A stretch of 64,000 nt of DNA from positions 182,892,942 to 182,956,941 of the forward strand of contig CM022302.1 in assembly GCA_011799875.1 (NCBI GenBank), written 5' to 3'. The stretch's first letter is position 1. Every line of letters begins with the position of its first letter. Source of the stretch: Thinopyrum elongatum (lineage: Eukaryota; Streptophyta; Magnoliopsida; Poales; Poaceae). Made by a program: the position numbers and the translations under genes. Below are positions 42,560 through 54,295 of this stretch, in pieces. A model generated the notes under the pieces. It was given only the letters and a program-made list of their open reading frames with translations, was not told the DNA's origin and searched no databases.

Positions 42560-43699
42560 CAATATCTTCAATGCTAGATAAATCATAGGCGGTTCCCAAA
42601 CATAAAATAAAATTTTATTTCCTTTTCCACCATTCTTTCACAATCCATGGCTAGCCGTATGCATGGGTGCCTTCCATACCAACACTTTCCTAGGAATTTA
42701 TTATGAACAACATAAGTAATATTTTTTCGTTTCGGGACTAGGCATCCCTATTACCCGCCACACTCTTGTGCAATGACAAGTGAATAAACACCCATCTTGA
42801 GAATAACATACCTAGCATGGAAAATATTTTTTCCACCCCCTACTGCTTCATGAGCGGTACGGGCATATAAAAAGGAAATTCATTTTGAAAATTAGAGTTG
42901 GCACATAAAAATTTACTTGGAATGGCATGGAAATACCGCATATAGGTAGGTATGGTGGACTCATTTGGCACACCTTGGTTTAAGGAGTTCGGATGCACAA
43001 GCAGTATTCCCGCTTAGTACAAGGAAATGCTAGCAAATAGATTGAGAAGCGACCAACCAAGAAACAAAAATGATCATAAACGAGCATTAAACATAACTAA
43101 CACTCAATAATGCACCACAAGTAGGATATAACTTCATTGCATAACTATTGACTTTCGTGCTTGCATAAGGAATCACAAACCTTAACACCAATATTCTTAC
43201 TAAAGCATAATTACTCACCAACATGACTCACATATTACCATCTCCATATCGCAAAAACTATTACAAGGAATAAATTTTTTAATATCCAATGATCTTCATG
43301 AGAGTTTTTATTATATCCCCCTTGAATATCTATCACTTTGGGACTAATTTCATATATTACCATTGCTACTAATAAAGCTCTCAAAAAAAAATTAAGTGAA
43401 GCATGAGAGCACATATTTCTTCAAAAAATTTACTTTTTCAACTCTCAAAATAATCTAAGTGAAGCATGTGAGCATATTTCTTCAAAATTTTACTAACTCT
43501 CAAAATAATCTAAGTGAAGCATGAGAGTATTTCTTCAAAAAATTAAACCACCACCGTGCTAAAAAAGATATAAGTGAAGTAATAGAGCAATTCCATACCT
43601 CAAAAAATTTAAGTAAAGCACATAGAGCAATTCTAACAAATCATAGCATTATTATGGCTCTCTCAAATAGGTTTGTCCAGCAAGGATGATTGTGAAAAA
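42560..43699 (-). other. Internal region of the outer LTR element, between the CACTA and the inner LTR element
   Basis: This non-coding, AT-rich sequence resumes the outer element at the CACTA boundary. A short segmental repeat of CTCAAAATAATCTAAGTGAAGCATGAGAGC and variants (about 43395-43640) is visible. No ORF has a domain. Confidence 0.6.
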
Positions 43700-45284
43700 T
43701 GATACGTCTCCAACGTATCTATAAATTTTGATTGTTCCATACTATTATATTATCCATCTTGGATGTTTTATATGCATTAATATGTTATTTTATATCATTT
43801 TTTTGGGACTAACCTATTAACCTGGTGCCCAGTGCCACTTGATATTTTTTTTCTTATTTTTATCTTTTACAAAAAATCAATACCAAACGTAGTCCAAACA
43901 GAACGAAACTTTTTGAGAATTTTTCTTAGACCAGAAGACAACCACGAAGCTTCGGGAGGAGGCCAGAGGAGCCATGAGCAGGCAAAAGCCCTAGGGGCGC
44001 GCCCCAGGGGGGCGTGCCCCCTAGGCTTGTGGGCCCCTCGGGACTCCCCTAACCCTAATCTCAGCTCCATAATACCAAAATATTCCCCGTATACCAGAGG
44101 GCACACCAAAAATACTTTTCCGCTGCCGCAAGCTTCTGTTCTCATGAGATCCCATCTCGGGGCCTTCTCTGGCACTCTGTCGGAGGGGGACTCGATCACA
44201 GAGGGCCTCTACACCAACCTTGCTTCTCTTCCGATGATGTGTGAGTAGCTTACCATAGACCTACGGGTCCATAGTTAGTAGCTAGATGGCTTCTTCTCTC
44301 TCTTTGATCTTCAATACAATGTTCTCCTCGATGTTCATGGAGATCTATTCGATGTATTCTTCTTTTGCGGTGTGTTTGTTGAGATCCAATGAATTGTTGG
44401 TTTATGATCAGATTATCTATGAATATTATTTGAGTCTTCTCTGAACTCTTTTATGCATGATTAAGATACCTGTGTGTTTCTCTCCGATCTATTGATTTGG
44501 TTTGGCCAACTAGATTGATCTATCTTGTAATTGGAGAGGTGCTTTGTTTGGGTTCAATCTTGCGATGTCCTCACCCAGTGACAGTAGGGGTAGAGAGGCA
44601 CGTATTTGTATTGTTGCCATTAAGGATGAAAAGACGGGTTTTTTAACCATATTTCTTGGATCTATACCTCTACATCATGTTATCTTGCTTAAGGCGTTAC
44701 TCCGTTCTTGTTAACTTAATACACTAGATGCATGCTGGATAGCGGTCGATGTGTGGAGTAATAGTAGTAGATGCAGGCAGGAGTTGGTCTACTTGTCACA
44801 GACGTGATGCCTATATTCATGATCATTGCCTTGGATATCGTCATAACTATGCACTTCTCTATCAATTGCTCAACAGTAATTTGTTTACCCACCATATGCT
44901 TTCTTCAAGAGAGAAGCCTCTAGTGAAACCTATGGCCCCCGGGTCTATTTTCTATCATATTATTTTTAGATCTATAAAACCAAAAATACAAAAATACCTT
45001 GCTGCAATTTATTTATATTTACTTTATTTTACACTTTTACTTATCTTTTATACCTATCTCTATTATATCTCACTCTTTTAATGACCGTGAAGGGATTGAC
45101 AACCCCTTTTTCGCGTTGAGTGCAAGTGTTTGTTAGTTTGTGCAGGTGAATCTATTGGAGACTTGTGTGTTCCTCCTACTGGATTGATACCTTGGTTCTT
45201 AACTGAGGGAAATACTTATCTCTACTTTGCTGCATCACCCTTTCCTCTTCAAGGGAAAAATCAACGCAAGCTCAAGAAGTAGCA
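43700..45284 (+). repeat. 5' LTR of the inner non-autonomous element
   Basis: It begins TGATACGTCTCCAACG and ends ...AGAAGTAGCA directly before GGAAGAATTTCTCGCGCCG. Length is 1,585 bp. Open frames such as 43832-44248 and 44749-45081 are in LTR sequence, recur in the other LTR and carry no domain. Confidence 0.85.
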
Positions 45285-45549
45285 GGAAGAATTTCTCGCG
45301 CCGTTGCCGGGGAGGTTCTACATCAAGCCTACCAAGTACCTATCATAAACTCTCATCTCTTGCGATTACATTATTTGCCATTTGCCTCTTGTTTTCCTCT
45401 CCCCCACTTCTAAAATGTTTTCAGAAAAATACAAAAATATTTGCCCTTTTTATTTGCCTTTTTTCGTTTGCCTTTATGTCTTACTTGGGTTGTTTGCTTG
45501 TTCGCTTGGCATAATTGCATATTTTTCCAAATCAGAAAGCAAAAAGTTT

Positions 45550-46014
45550 ATGGATCCTCTTCCACTTGCTAATCTTTTTAAAAGATCCAATTATGATGAA
45601 CCAATTGCTAGTGAGTTAAGTGCACTATATTATCTTTATGAAGTTTTGCTTGAAATTCGTGAATCTTAAAATTGTAATGAAGTGTTAAAAGAAGAAATTT
45701 ATGAAGTGATTCACGATAGCTCCTTGAAAGAAAAACATGATTGCAATGATGTTATTATAAATTCTATTAATGTCAATTGTGCTAATAATATGCAAAACCC
45801 CAAGCTTGGGGATGCTAATTTTTCTATGTCCACTACTTATTGCAATGATCATGATTGGGATGATAATGCTTCTTATGATCTTGAAAATTTATTTAAGCCT
45901 CATGATGAATTTGTTTGCGATAATATTGAAAGTGGGTTTGGAAGAGTGTCAACTTTAGCTAAAAATAAACCCACATATTTGGAGAGTGTTCAATCTTGTG
46001 ATTTTTTTTTATAA
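45550..46014 (+). pseudogene. Short ORF of unknown function in the inner non-autonomous element
   Basis: It starts MDPLPLANLFKRSNYDEP at 45550 and runs in one frame to 46014 with an in-frame TAA at 45667. The sequence is acidic and Asn-rich, with no zinc knuckle and no gag, protease or polymerase motif. It occupies the position of gag. It is unlike the ORF at the same place in the outer element. Function is unknown; it may be a decayed gag remnant. Confidence 0.4.
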
Positions 46015-49000
46015 AAGTGGGTTTGAAGAGGTCATGACTTTAGTTGATGTTAATCCCACTATTTTGAAATAGTGTCAACCTTGCATGCATGTGGATCATG
46101 AAGAGAAAATTTTATATGATAGTTTTATTGTTGAATTTGAATATGATCCTACATGTAATTATTATGAGAGAGGAAAATATGGTTGTAGAAATTTTCATGT
46201 TACTAAATTACCTCTCGTTATGATGAGATTGCTATTGTTTCTTTCTTATTCCTTGCATATACTAGTTTTGCTTGTCTTGATAAATCTTTTCCCTATAATA
46301 TGCCTATGCATAGGAAGTATGTTAGACTTAAACTTGTTTTTACAAGCTATATGATGCTCTCTTTGTGCTTCAATTTTTTGTCTTTCATGTGAGCATCATT
46401 AAAATTATCAACGCCTAGATAAAAGGCTTTAAAGAAAAGCGCTTGTTGGGAGACAACCCAATATTTTTATTTTCTGTTTTTATGAGTATATACAATATTA
46501 CCTCTGTAATAATTGTGTTTTAGTGTTTTAATTAGTGTTTGAGACAAGCAAGACCTTTGGGATGCTTTGGTATATTGTTGATTTGATTTTGCTGAAAAAC
46601 AGAAACTTATGCGTCCAGTAGCAGAATTGTGAAAATTCACTGGAGCGTGGAAAAACTCTGAATTGTTTACAAAATATTGATATTTTAATTTCCTATGTTT
46701 TCATAATTTTTCAGAATTTTTGGAGTAACAGAAGTATGACTAATTTTCGGGTCTTTACAGACTATTCTGTTTTTGACAGATTCTGTTTTTGATGTGTTGT
46801 TTGCTTATTTTGATGAATCTATGGGTAGTATCGGGGGGTATGAACCATGGAGAAGTTAGAATACAGTGGATATAACACCAATATAAAATTGGAATGAGTT
46901 CACAACAGTACCTAAAAGTGGAGATTTGTTTTATCATACTAACGGATCTCACGAGTTTTTTTGTTGAGTTTTGTGTTGTGAAGTTTTCAAGTTTTGGGTA
47001 AAGTTTTGATGGACTACGGAATAAGGAGTGTCAAGAGCCTAAGCTTGGGGATGACCAAGGAACTCTAAGGTAATATTCAAGGACAACCAAGAATCTAAGC
47101 TTGGGGATGCCCCGGATGGTATCCCCTGTTTTGTCTTCAATCTATCAGTAAAATTACTTGAGGCTATATTTTTATTCACCACATGATATGTGTTTTGCTT
47201 GGAGCGTCTTGTATTATATGAGTCTTTGCTCTTTAGTTTGCCACAATCATCCTTACTGTACACACCTTTTGATAGGGACACACATTAATCGTGAATTTAT
47301 TAGAATACTCTATGTGCTTCACTTATATCTTTTGAGCTAGGTAGTTGCTCTAGTGCTTCACTTATATCTTTTTAGAGCACGGCAGTGGTTTTATTTTGAA
47401 GAAATTGATGAACTATCATGCTTAAATTATATTATTTTGAGAGTCTTAAAATAGTATATCAATTTGCTTAGGTTATGAATTTGGTCCTAAGATGATGGGT
47501 ATTCAAGAGGGATATAATAAAAAGTTTCATGAAGATCATTGAATATATGAGAAGTTTGATTCCTTGCATTTGTTTTGAGATATGAAGATGGTGATATTAG
47601 AGTCATGCTAGTCAGTAATTGTGGATTATTAAAAATACTTGTGTTAATGTTAGTGATTCCTGAAGCATGCACGTATGTTCTATCGTTATGTGATGAAGTT
47701 GGAGCATGATTTATTTTTGATTGTCTTCATTAGGAGTGGCGGTCGGGGACGAGCGATGGGATTTTCCTTCCAATCTATCCCCCTAGGAGCATGCATATTA
47801 GTACTTTATTTCGAGGGCTAATAAATTTTTGCAATAAGTATGTGAGTTCTTTATGACTAATGTTGAGTCCATGGATTATACGCACTCTCACCCTTCCACC
47901 TTTCCTAGCCTCTCTAGTACCACGCAACTTTCACTGGTGCATTAAACCCACCATATACCTTCCTCAAAACAGCCACCATACCTACCTATTATGGCATTTC
48001 CATAGCCATTCCAAGATATATTGCCGTGCAACCTCCACCGTTCCGTTTATTATGACACATACCTTCATTGTCATATTGCTTTGCATGATCATATAGTTGG
48101 CATAGTATTTGTGGCTTGGCCACCGTTCATATTTTTTCTACATGTCATGCTAGATCATTGCACATCCCGGTACACCACCGGGGGCATTCATATAGAGTCA
48201 TATTTTTGTTCTAGTATCGAGTTGCAATTCTTGAGTTGTAAGTAAATAAAAGTGTGATGATCATCATTATTAGAGCATTGTCCCATGTGAGGAAAGGATG
48301 ATGGAGACTATGATTCCCCCAAAAGTCGGGATGAGACTCTAGACTTAAAATATAAAAAAAGAGGCTAAAGAGCCCAAAAAGAAAAAAAAGAGAAAAGAAA
48401 AAGGAAAAGAAAAAAAAGTAAAAAAGAAAAGAAAATGAGAGAAAAGAGAGAAGGGACAATGTTACTATCCTTTTCCACACTTGTGCTTCAAAGTAGCACC
48501 ATGTTTTTCATATAGAGAGGCTCCTATGTTATCACTTTCATATATTACTAGTGGGAATTTTTCATTATAGAACTTGGCTTGTATATTCCAATGACGGGCT
48601 TCCTCAAATTTCCCTAGGTCTTCATGAGCAAGCGAGTTGGATGCACACCCACTTAGTTTTCTTTTGAGATTTCATACACTTATAGCTCTAGTGCATCTGT
48701 TGCATGGAAATCCCTACTCACTTGCACCAATATCAATTGCTGGGCATCTCCATAGCCTATTAATTTGCCTAGTTGGTGTGAGAATTTCTTTCTCCTTGTC
48801 TACTACCACCTTCTATCCCACCCATAGTGCTATATCCATGGCTCTCACCCTCATGTATTTGCGTGAAAGATGAAAAAGCTTTAGAACGTCAAAAGTATGA
48901 AACAATTGCTTGGCTTGTCATCGGGGTTGTGCATGATTAATACTTTGTGTGATGAAGATAGAGCATGACAAGATTATATGATTTTGTAGGGATAACTTTC

Positions 49001-49227
49001 TTCAGCCATGATATTTTGAAAAGACATGATTGCTTAATTAGTATGCTTGAAGTATTATTGTTTTTATGTCAATATTAAACTTTTGTTTTGAATCTTATGG
49101 ATCTAAATATTCATGCCACAATAAGAAAGATTACTTGATAAACATGTTAGGTAGCATTCCACATCAAAACTTCTGTTTTTATCATTTACCTACTCGAGGA
49201 CGAGCTGGAATTAAGCTTGGGGATGCT
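46015..49227 (+). other. Non-coding internal region of the inner element, with a polypurine stretch
   Basis: AT-rich sequence without a recognisable protein. An almost pure A/G stretch of about 110 bp lies at 48350-48457 and gives a spurious Phe/Leu-rich open frame on the other strand. AAGCGCTTGTTGGGAGACAA near 46437 is shared with the outer element (51615-51640, inverted). AAGCTTGGGGATG words recur near 47040 and 47099 and again before the 3' LTR. Confidence 0.6.
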
Positions 49228-50802
49228 TGATACATCTCCAATGTATCTATAATTTTTTATTGTTCCATGCTATTATATTATCCATCTTGGATGTTTTATA
49301 TGCTATTTTATATCATTTTTTGGCACTAACCTATTAACCTAGTGCCCAGTGCCAGTTGCTATTTTTCCTTGTTTTTGTCTTTTACACAAAATCAATAGCA
49401 AACAGAGTCCAAATGGAACAAAACTTTTTGAGGATTTTTCTTGGACCAGAAGACAACCACGAAGCTTCGGGAGGAGGCCAGAGGAGCCACGAGAGGGCCA
49501 CAAGCCCTAGGGGCACTCCTCAGCGGGGAGGGGTGCGCCCCTAGGCTTATGGGCCCCTCGGGACTCCCCTAACCCTAATCTCAGCTCCATAAATACCCAA
49601 ATATTCCTCGTATACCAGAGGGCACACCAAAAATACTTCTCCGCCGCCGCAAGCTTCTGTTCTCGTGAGATCCCATCTTAGGGCCTTTTTCGGCACTCTG
49701 TGGAGGGGGATTTGATCACGAAGGGCCTCTACACCAACCTTGCTGCCCTTCTGATGATGTGTGAGTTGTTTACCACAGAACTACAGGTCCATAGCTAGTA
49801 GCTAGATGGCTTCTTCTCTCTCTTTGATCTTCAATACAATGTTCTCCTCGATGTTCTTAGAGATCTATTCGATGTAATCTTCTTTTGCGGTGTGTTTGTT
49901 GAGATCCGATCAATTGTGGGTTTATGATCAAATTATCTTTGAATATTATTTGAGTCTTCTCTAAACTCTTTTATGCATGATTAAGATAGCTTTGTATTTA
50001 TCTCCGATCTATTGATTTGGTTTGGCCAACTAGATTGATCTATCCTGCAATGGAGAGGTGCTTTGTTTTGGGTTCAATCTTGCGGTATCCTCGCCCAGTG
50101 ATAGTAGGGGTAGCGAGGCACGTATTTGTATTGTTGCCATTAAGGATAAAAAGATGGGATTTTTACCATATTGCTTGGATCTATCCCTCTACATCATGTC
50201 ATCTTGCTTAAGGCGTTACTCCATTCTTGTTAACTTAATACATTAGGTGCATGCTAGATAGCGGTCGATGTGTGGAGTAATAGTAGTAGATGTAGGCAGG
50301 AGTCGGTCTACTTGTCACAGACGTGATGCCTATATTCATGATCATTACCTTGGATATCGTCATAACTATGCACTTTTCTATCAATTGCTCAACAGTAATT
50401 TGTTTACCCATCGTATGCTTTCTTCAAGAGAGAAGACTCTAGTGAAACCTGTGGTCCCCGGGTCTATTTTCTATCATGTTATTTTCACATCTATAAAACC
50501 AAAAATACAAAAATACCTTGCTGCAATTTATTTATATTCACTTTATTTTACACTTTTACTTATCTTTTATACCTATCTCTATTATATCTCACTCTTCTAG
50601 TGACCGTGAAGGGATTGACAATCCCTTTTTTGCGTTGAGTGCAAGTGTTTGTTAGTTTGTGCAGGTGCATCTATTGGAGACTTGTGTGTTCCTCCTACTG
50701 GATTGATAACTTGGTTCTTAACTGAGGGAAATACTTATCTCTACTTTGCTGCATCACCCTTTCCTATTCAAGGGAAAAATCAATGCAAGCTCAAGAAGTA
50801 GA
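49228..50802 (+). repeat. 3' LTR of the inner non-autonomous element
   Basis: It begins TGATACATCTCCAATG, a direct copy of 43700-45284 with scattered differences, many of them C-to-T. The end is blurred: the 5' LTR ends GTAGCA but here the text is GTAGAAAC, so the last one or two bases are uncertain. Confidence 0.85.
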
Positions 50803-52093
50803 AACAAACTAAAAATCAAAACAATCAAAGACTCATATAATACAAGACGCTCCAAGCAAAACTCATGATATGTGACGAATAAAAATATAGCTCCAAGTAA
50901 AATTAGCGATGGTCGTTAGAAGAAAGAGGGGATGCCTTCCGGGGCATCCCCAAGCTTAGTTGCTTGGTACTTCCTTGAATATTTCCTTGGGATGCCATGG
51001 GCATCCCCAGGCTTAGGCTCTTTTCACTCCTTATTCCTTCATCCATCGTGATCTCAGCCAAAACTTGAAAACTTCAATCACACAAAACTTAACAAAAACC
51101 TTCGTGAGATCCGTTAGTATAATAAAGCAAATCACCACTTTAAGTAATGTTACAAACCCATTCATATTTTATTATTGCATTATACCTACTGCATTCTAAC
51201 TTTATCATGGCTTATACCCCCCGATACAATCCATAGATTCATCAAAATAAGCACACAATGCAATGAAAACAAAATTTGTCAAAGACAGAACAGTCTGTAG
51301 TAATCTGTACTTTAACCATACGTCAGTAACTCCAAAAAATCTGAAAACTTATGAGATCGTATGCAATTTGTATATCAATCATGTGTAAAAAATTCAGAAT
51401 TTGTCATGCTCCAGTGAATTTTGAAAATTCTGCTACTGGACGCAAAAGTTTCTGTTTTCCAACAGGATCAAATCAACTATCAACCAACATGATCCTAAAG
51501 GCTTTACTTGACACAAACACTAATTAAAACATAAAAACACAATCATAACAGTAGCATAATTGTGCAAACACACAAAAATAGAAATAAAAAGTGAAAAAAA
51601 TATTTTCATTGGGTTGCCTCCCAACAAGCGCTATTGTTTTATGCCCCTAGCTAGGCGTAATGCATAGATTCAAGTATTGTAATAAAAATGAGGGAGATCA
51701 TCCATTCTCATCTCATTCTCCCTCCTTTCAGCAGCAAGTTTCCTTTGTGGCAAGAAAAAATAATCAAAAGGGCTAAATTTAATAGGATACGGATCTGTAA
51801 GATCAAGTTTGGGAGGAATATTCCTCCTTGGGCCTTTTATATGTGATTACTATCTCTTCATTATAAACATTTCTTTGATTATATTCCCTATGTTTATCTC
51901 TAAGCACAAACCCTAATCCATTATTTTGTATAGCAAAGTTACCATTTTTTCCAGAGATTTTATCAATCAAACAGATGGGGAAACCTTTTCCCTTAGATTT
52001 TCATCGTAGGAAGCATAATCTGGAGATTGTAATCTGCTTATCTCTTCTTGATTAAAAAGAATTTCTTCTATAGGGGGACAGCCACAATTTATA
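50803..52093 (-). other. Internal non-coding region of the outer LTR element
   Basis: On the minus strand it matches 46430-47210 of the inner element over its left part. It includes two GGCATCCCCAAGCTTA words near 50942 and 51000. The right part (51640-52093) precedes the short ORF and shows no domain. Confidence 0.6.
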
Positions 52094-52585
52094 TTATAAT
52101 GAGAAAAAAAATGCACATGCTTCTTTCATAATATGCCCAAATTCATAAGCTAAAAATATTGTGGTAACACGTTTAACAGAAGGATCAAGGATATTTGAGA
52201 ATTCTAATAAGATCCGTTGTATGCAAGGATGCATGTGAACAAATTGTCTTTCAAGTTCAACTATTAGCAAAGATATTGCATCCGCAAGACTAGAGGTTTT
52301 ATTAAGGATTGACCCTCCTAGCATAGGTAACATACTCGCACAAGTAAACAAATCTTGAATAACACCTTTTCCAATAATATTGCCACTACCTACGCGGAGT
52401 TTTTTTGTATGCATGATAATGGTTTCTTTCTCATGATGATCATCATAAATAGAATCATCAAATTTTTCATTAGCAACCTCACGAACATTTCCTTTATTTT
52501 GCATGAGTTTCAAAAGCATGGACGGATCGTCCAAAGAGCTCGCACTAGTGGCAAAAACATCACTACCCTTTTTAGATCTAGACAT
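52094..52585 (-). CDS. Short ORF of unknown function in the outer non-autonomous element
   Basis: An open frame of 163 codons starts MSRSKKGSDVFATSASS at 52585; an upstream ATG at 52615 is also in frame, but this one follows the pattern of a Ser/Lys-rich start. The body is helical and leucine-rich (SSLADAISLLIVELERQF, HPCIQRILLEFSNIL) and the end is hydrophobic. It sits in the gag position downstream of the 5' LTR. No gag, zinc-knuckle or enzyme motif is visible. It is unrelated by eye to the ORF of the inner element, although the LTRs of the two are alike. Confidence 0.45.
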   Translation of the reverse strand: MSRSKKGSDVFATSASSLDDPSMLLKLMQNKGNVREVANEKFDDSIYDDHHEKETIIMHTKKLRVGSGNIIGKGVIQDLFTCASMLPMLGGSILNKTSSLADAISLLIVELERQFVHMHPCIQRILLEFSNILDPSVKRVTTIFLAYEFGHIMKEACAFFFSL

Positions 52586-52790
52586 GATAACGACAGCAAA
52601 CAAAAGATCAAACAAGGAAAAGGCAAACGAAAAATATTTTTGTGTTTTTGTAAAAACTTTTTAGAAGTGGGGGATATGGAAATGAGAGGCAAATGGCAAA
52701 TAAAGTAATTGCAAGGAGATGAGAGTTTATGCATAGGTACTTGATAGATGTTGATGATGTCTCCCCGGCAACGGCACCAGAAATTCTTCC

Positions 52791-54295
52791 TGATTGCTTG
52801 TATCTGCGTTGGTAATTCCCCGAAGAGGAGAGAATGATGTAGCACAACAAAGGTAAGTATTTCCCTCAGTTATCAAACCAAGGTTATCAATCCAATAGGA
52901 GAACCAAGCAACACTATGTAAATAGCACTGGCACACAAACAACAAAAACTTGTAACCCAACGCGTAAGAGGGGTTGTCAATCCCTCCTCGGTATTGAGAT
53001 AGATTAAATTTCATGATATTTGATAAATAGATCTAACTAAAACAAAAAATAAAATAAATAAAGAAAAAGTGCAACAAGGTATTTTTTAGATTTAATAAGA
53101 TAGGAAATAGACCCGGGGCCCGTAATTTTCACTAGAGGCTTCTCTCAAGAAAGCGAATAACCATGACGATATCCAAGGCAATGATCATGTATATAGGCAT
53201 CTCGTCCAAGATTAGTAGACCGACTCCTGCCTGCATCTACTACTATTACTCCACACATCGACCGCTATCTAGCATGCATCTAGTGTATTAAGTTCATAGA
53301 AAAACGGAGTGATGCAATAAGAACGATGACATGATGTAGACAAGATAAACACACGTATGAATAAACCCCATCTTGTTACCCTTAATAGCAATGATATATG
53401 TGTGTCATGTCTCTTTCTGTCACTGAGATTGTGCACCGCAAGATCGAACCCATCACAAAGCACCTCTTCCCATGGCAAGAAAAATCAATTTAGTTGGCCA
53501 AACCAAACCTAGGTTTCGGAGAAGAAATATGAGGCTATAACAATCATGCATATAAGAGTTCAACAAAGACTCAAATAATATTCATGGATAGAACTAATCA
53601 TAAACCCACAATTCATCGGATCCCAACAAACACACCGCAAAAAGGAGTTACATCAAATAGATCTCCAAGAACATCGAGGAAAACATTGTATTGAAGATCA
53701 AAAAGAGAGAAGAAGCCATCTAGCTACTAGCTACGGACCCGTAGGTCTGTGGTAAGCTACTCACGCATCATCGGAGGGGCAACAAGGATGATGAAGAACC
53801 CCTCCGTGATCGTTGCCCCCTCCGGCAGAGTGCCAGAAAAGTCCTATAGATAGGATATCGTGGTTCTGGAACTTGCGGCGGCTGGAAAAGTGTTTCGTCA
53901 ACTCTCCTAGGGTTTTTGAGATTTTAGAGTATTTATAGAGGTGGAAGTTGGTCGACAAGGTTCCGTGGGTTCCACTACCCACCAGGGCGCGCCTGGGCCC
54001 CCTGGCATGCCCTAGTGCCTAGTGGGCCCCATGGGCCTCCTCCCGTGTGTTCCTTTGGCTCCCTGGGTGTCTTCTGGGTAGAGAAATATCGCCAAAAAGT
54101 TTCGTTGCATTTAGACTTCGTTTGGTATTGATATTCTGCAAAGTAAAAAACAGCAACTGGCACTGGACATTATGTCAATAGGTTAGTCCCAAAAATGATA
54201 TAAAGTTGCTAGTAAATGAATATAAAACATCCAAGATTGATAATATAACAGCATGAAACAATCAAAAAAATTATAGATACATTGGAGATGTATCA
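52791..54295 (-). repeat. 5' LTR of the outer non-autonomous element
   Basis: Read on the minus strand it starts TGATACATCTCC at 54295 and ends ...AAGCAATCA at 52791, followed by GGAAGAATTTCTGGTGCCG. Its distal third matches 1-457. Length is 1,505 bp. It lies directly against copia coding sequence at 54296. Confidence 0.85.

Larger units (their letters stand above)
43700..50802 (+). mobile_element. Non-autonomous LTR retrotransposon (inner, same family, opposite orientation)
   Basis: Two direct LTRs (43700-45284 and 49228-50802) enclose 3.9 kb. A PBS-like GCGCCGTTGCCGGGGAGG follows the first and an AAGCTTGGGGATGCT purine tract precedes the second. The LTRs differ at a noticeable number of positions, including a few short indels. 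The flanking bases are A-rich (AAAAA before; AAACAA after) and do not give a certain duplication. There is no pol. It is inserted in the outer element of its own family in opposite orientation, shown by matching internal sequence such as TATAATACAAGACGCTCC at 50858 and its inverse near 47205. Confidence 0.85.
1..54295 (-). mobile_element. Non-autonomous LTR retrotransposon (outer host element), left end cut by the window
   Basis: Read on the minus strand, this element runs from its 5' LTR (54295 down to 52791), through a PBS-like GCCGTTGCCGGGGAG block just inside that LTR, a short ORF, and long non-coding sequence, to a purine-rich tract at 458-490 and a 3' LTR at 457-1. It is split by a CACTA element (805-42559) and by a related LTR element in the opposite direction (43700-50802). 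After removing those, only about 3.5 kb of internal sequence remains, with no recognisable protease, reverse transcriptase or integrase. It must therefore have been moved by proteins from another element. The PBS-like block and the TGATAC LTR start resemble those of the Athila-type element at the right of the window, so an Athila-lineage helper is the likely source; that is an inference. Confidence 0.8.

Noticed and set aside
43832..44248. 138-codon open frame and its minus-strand partner
   Set aside because: Both are in LTR sequence, are not conserved in the matching LTR at 49356-49780, and have no domain.
48211..48480. Phe/Leu-rich minus-strand open frame resembling a membrane protein
   Set aside because: It is read from an A/G-only tract; the composition alone gives the hydrophobic appearance.
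43695..50807. Target duplication of the inner LTR element
   Set aside because: The flanks are A-rich and the right LTR end is altered by a base or two, so no duplication can be stated with confidence.
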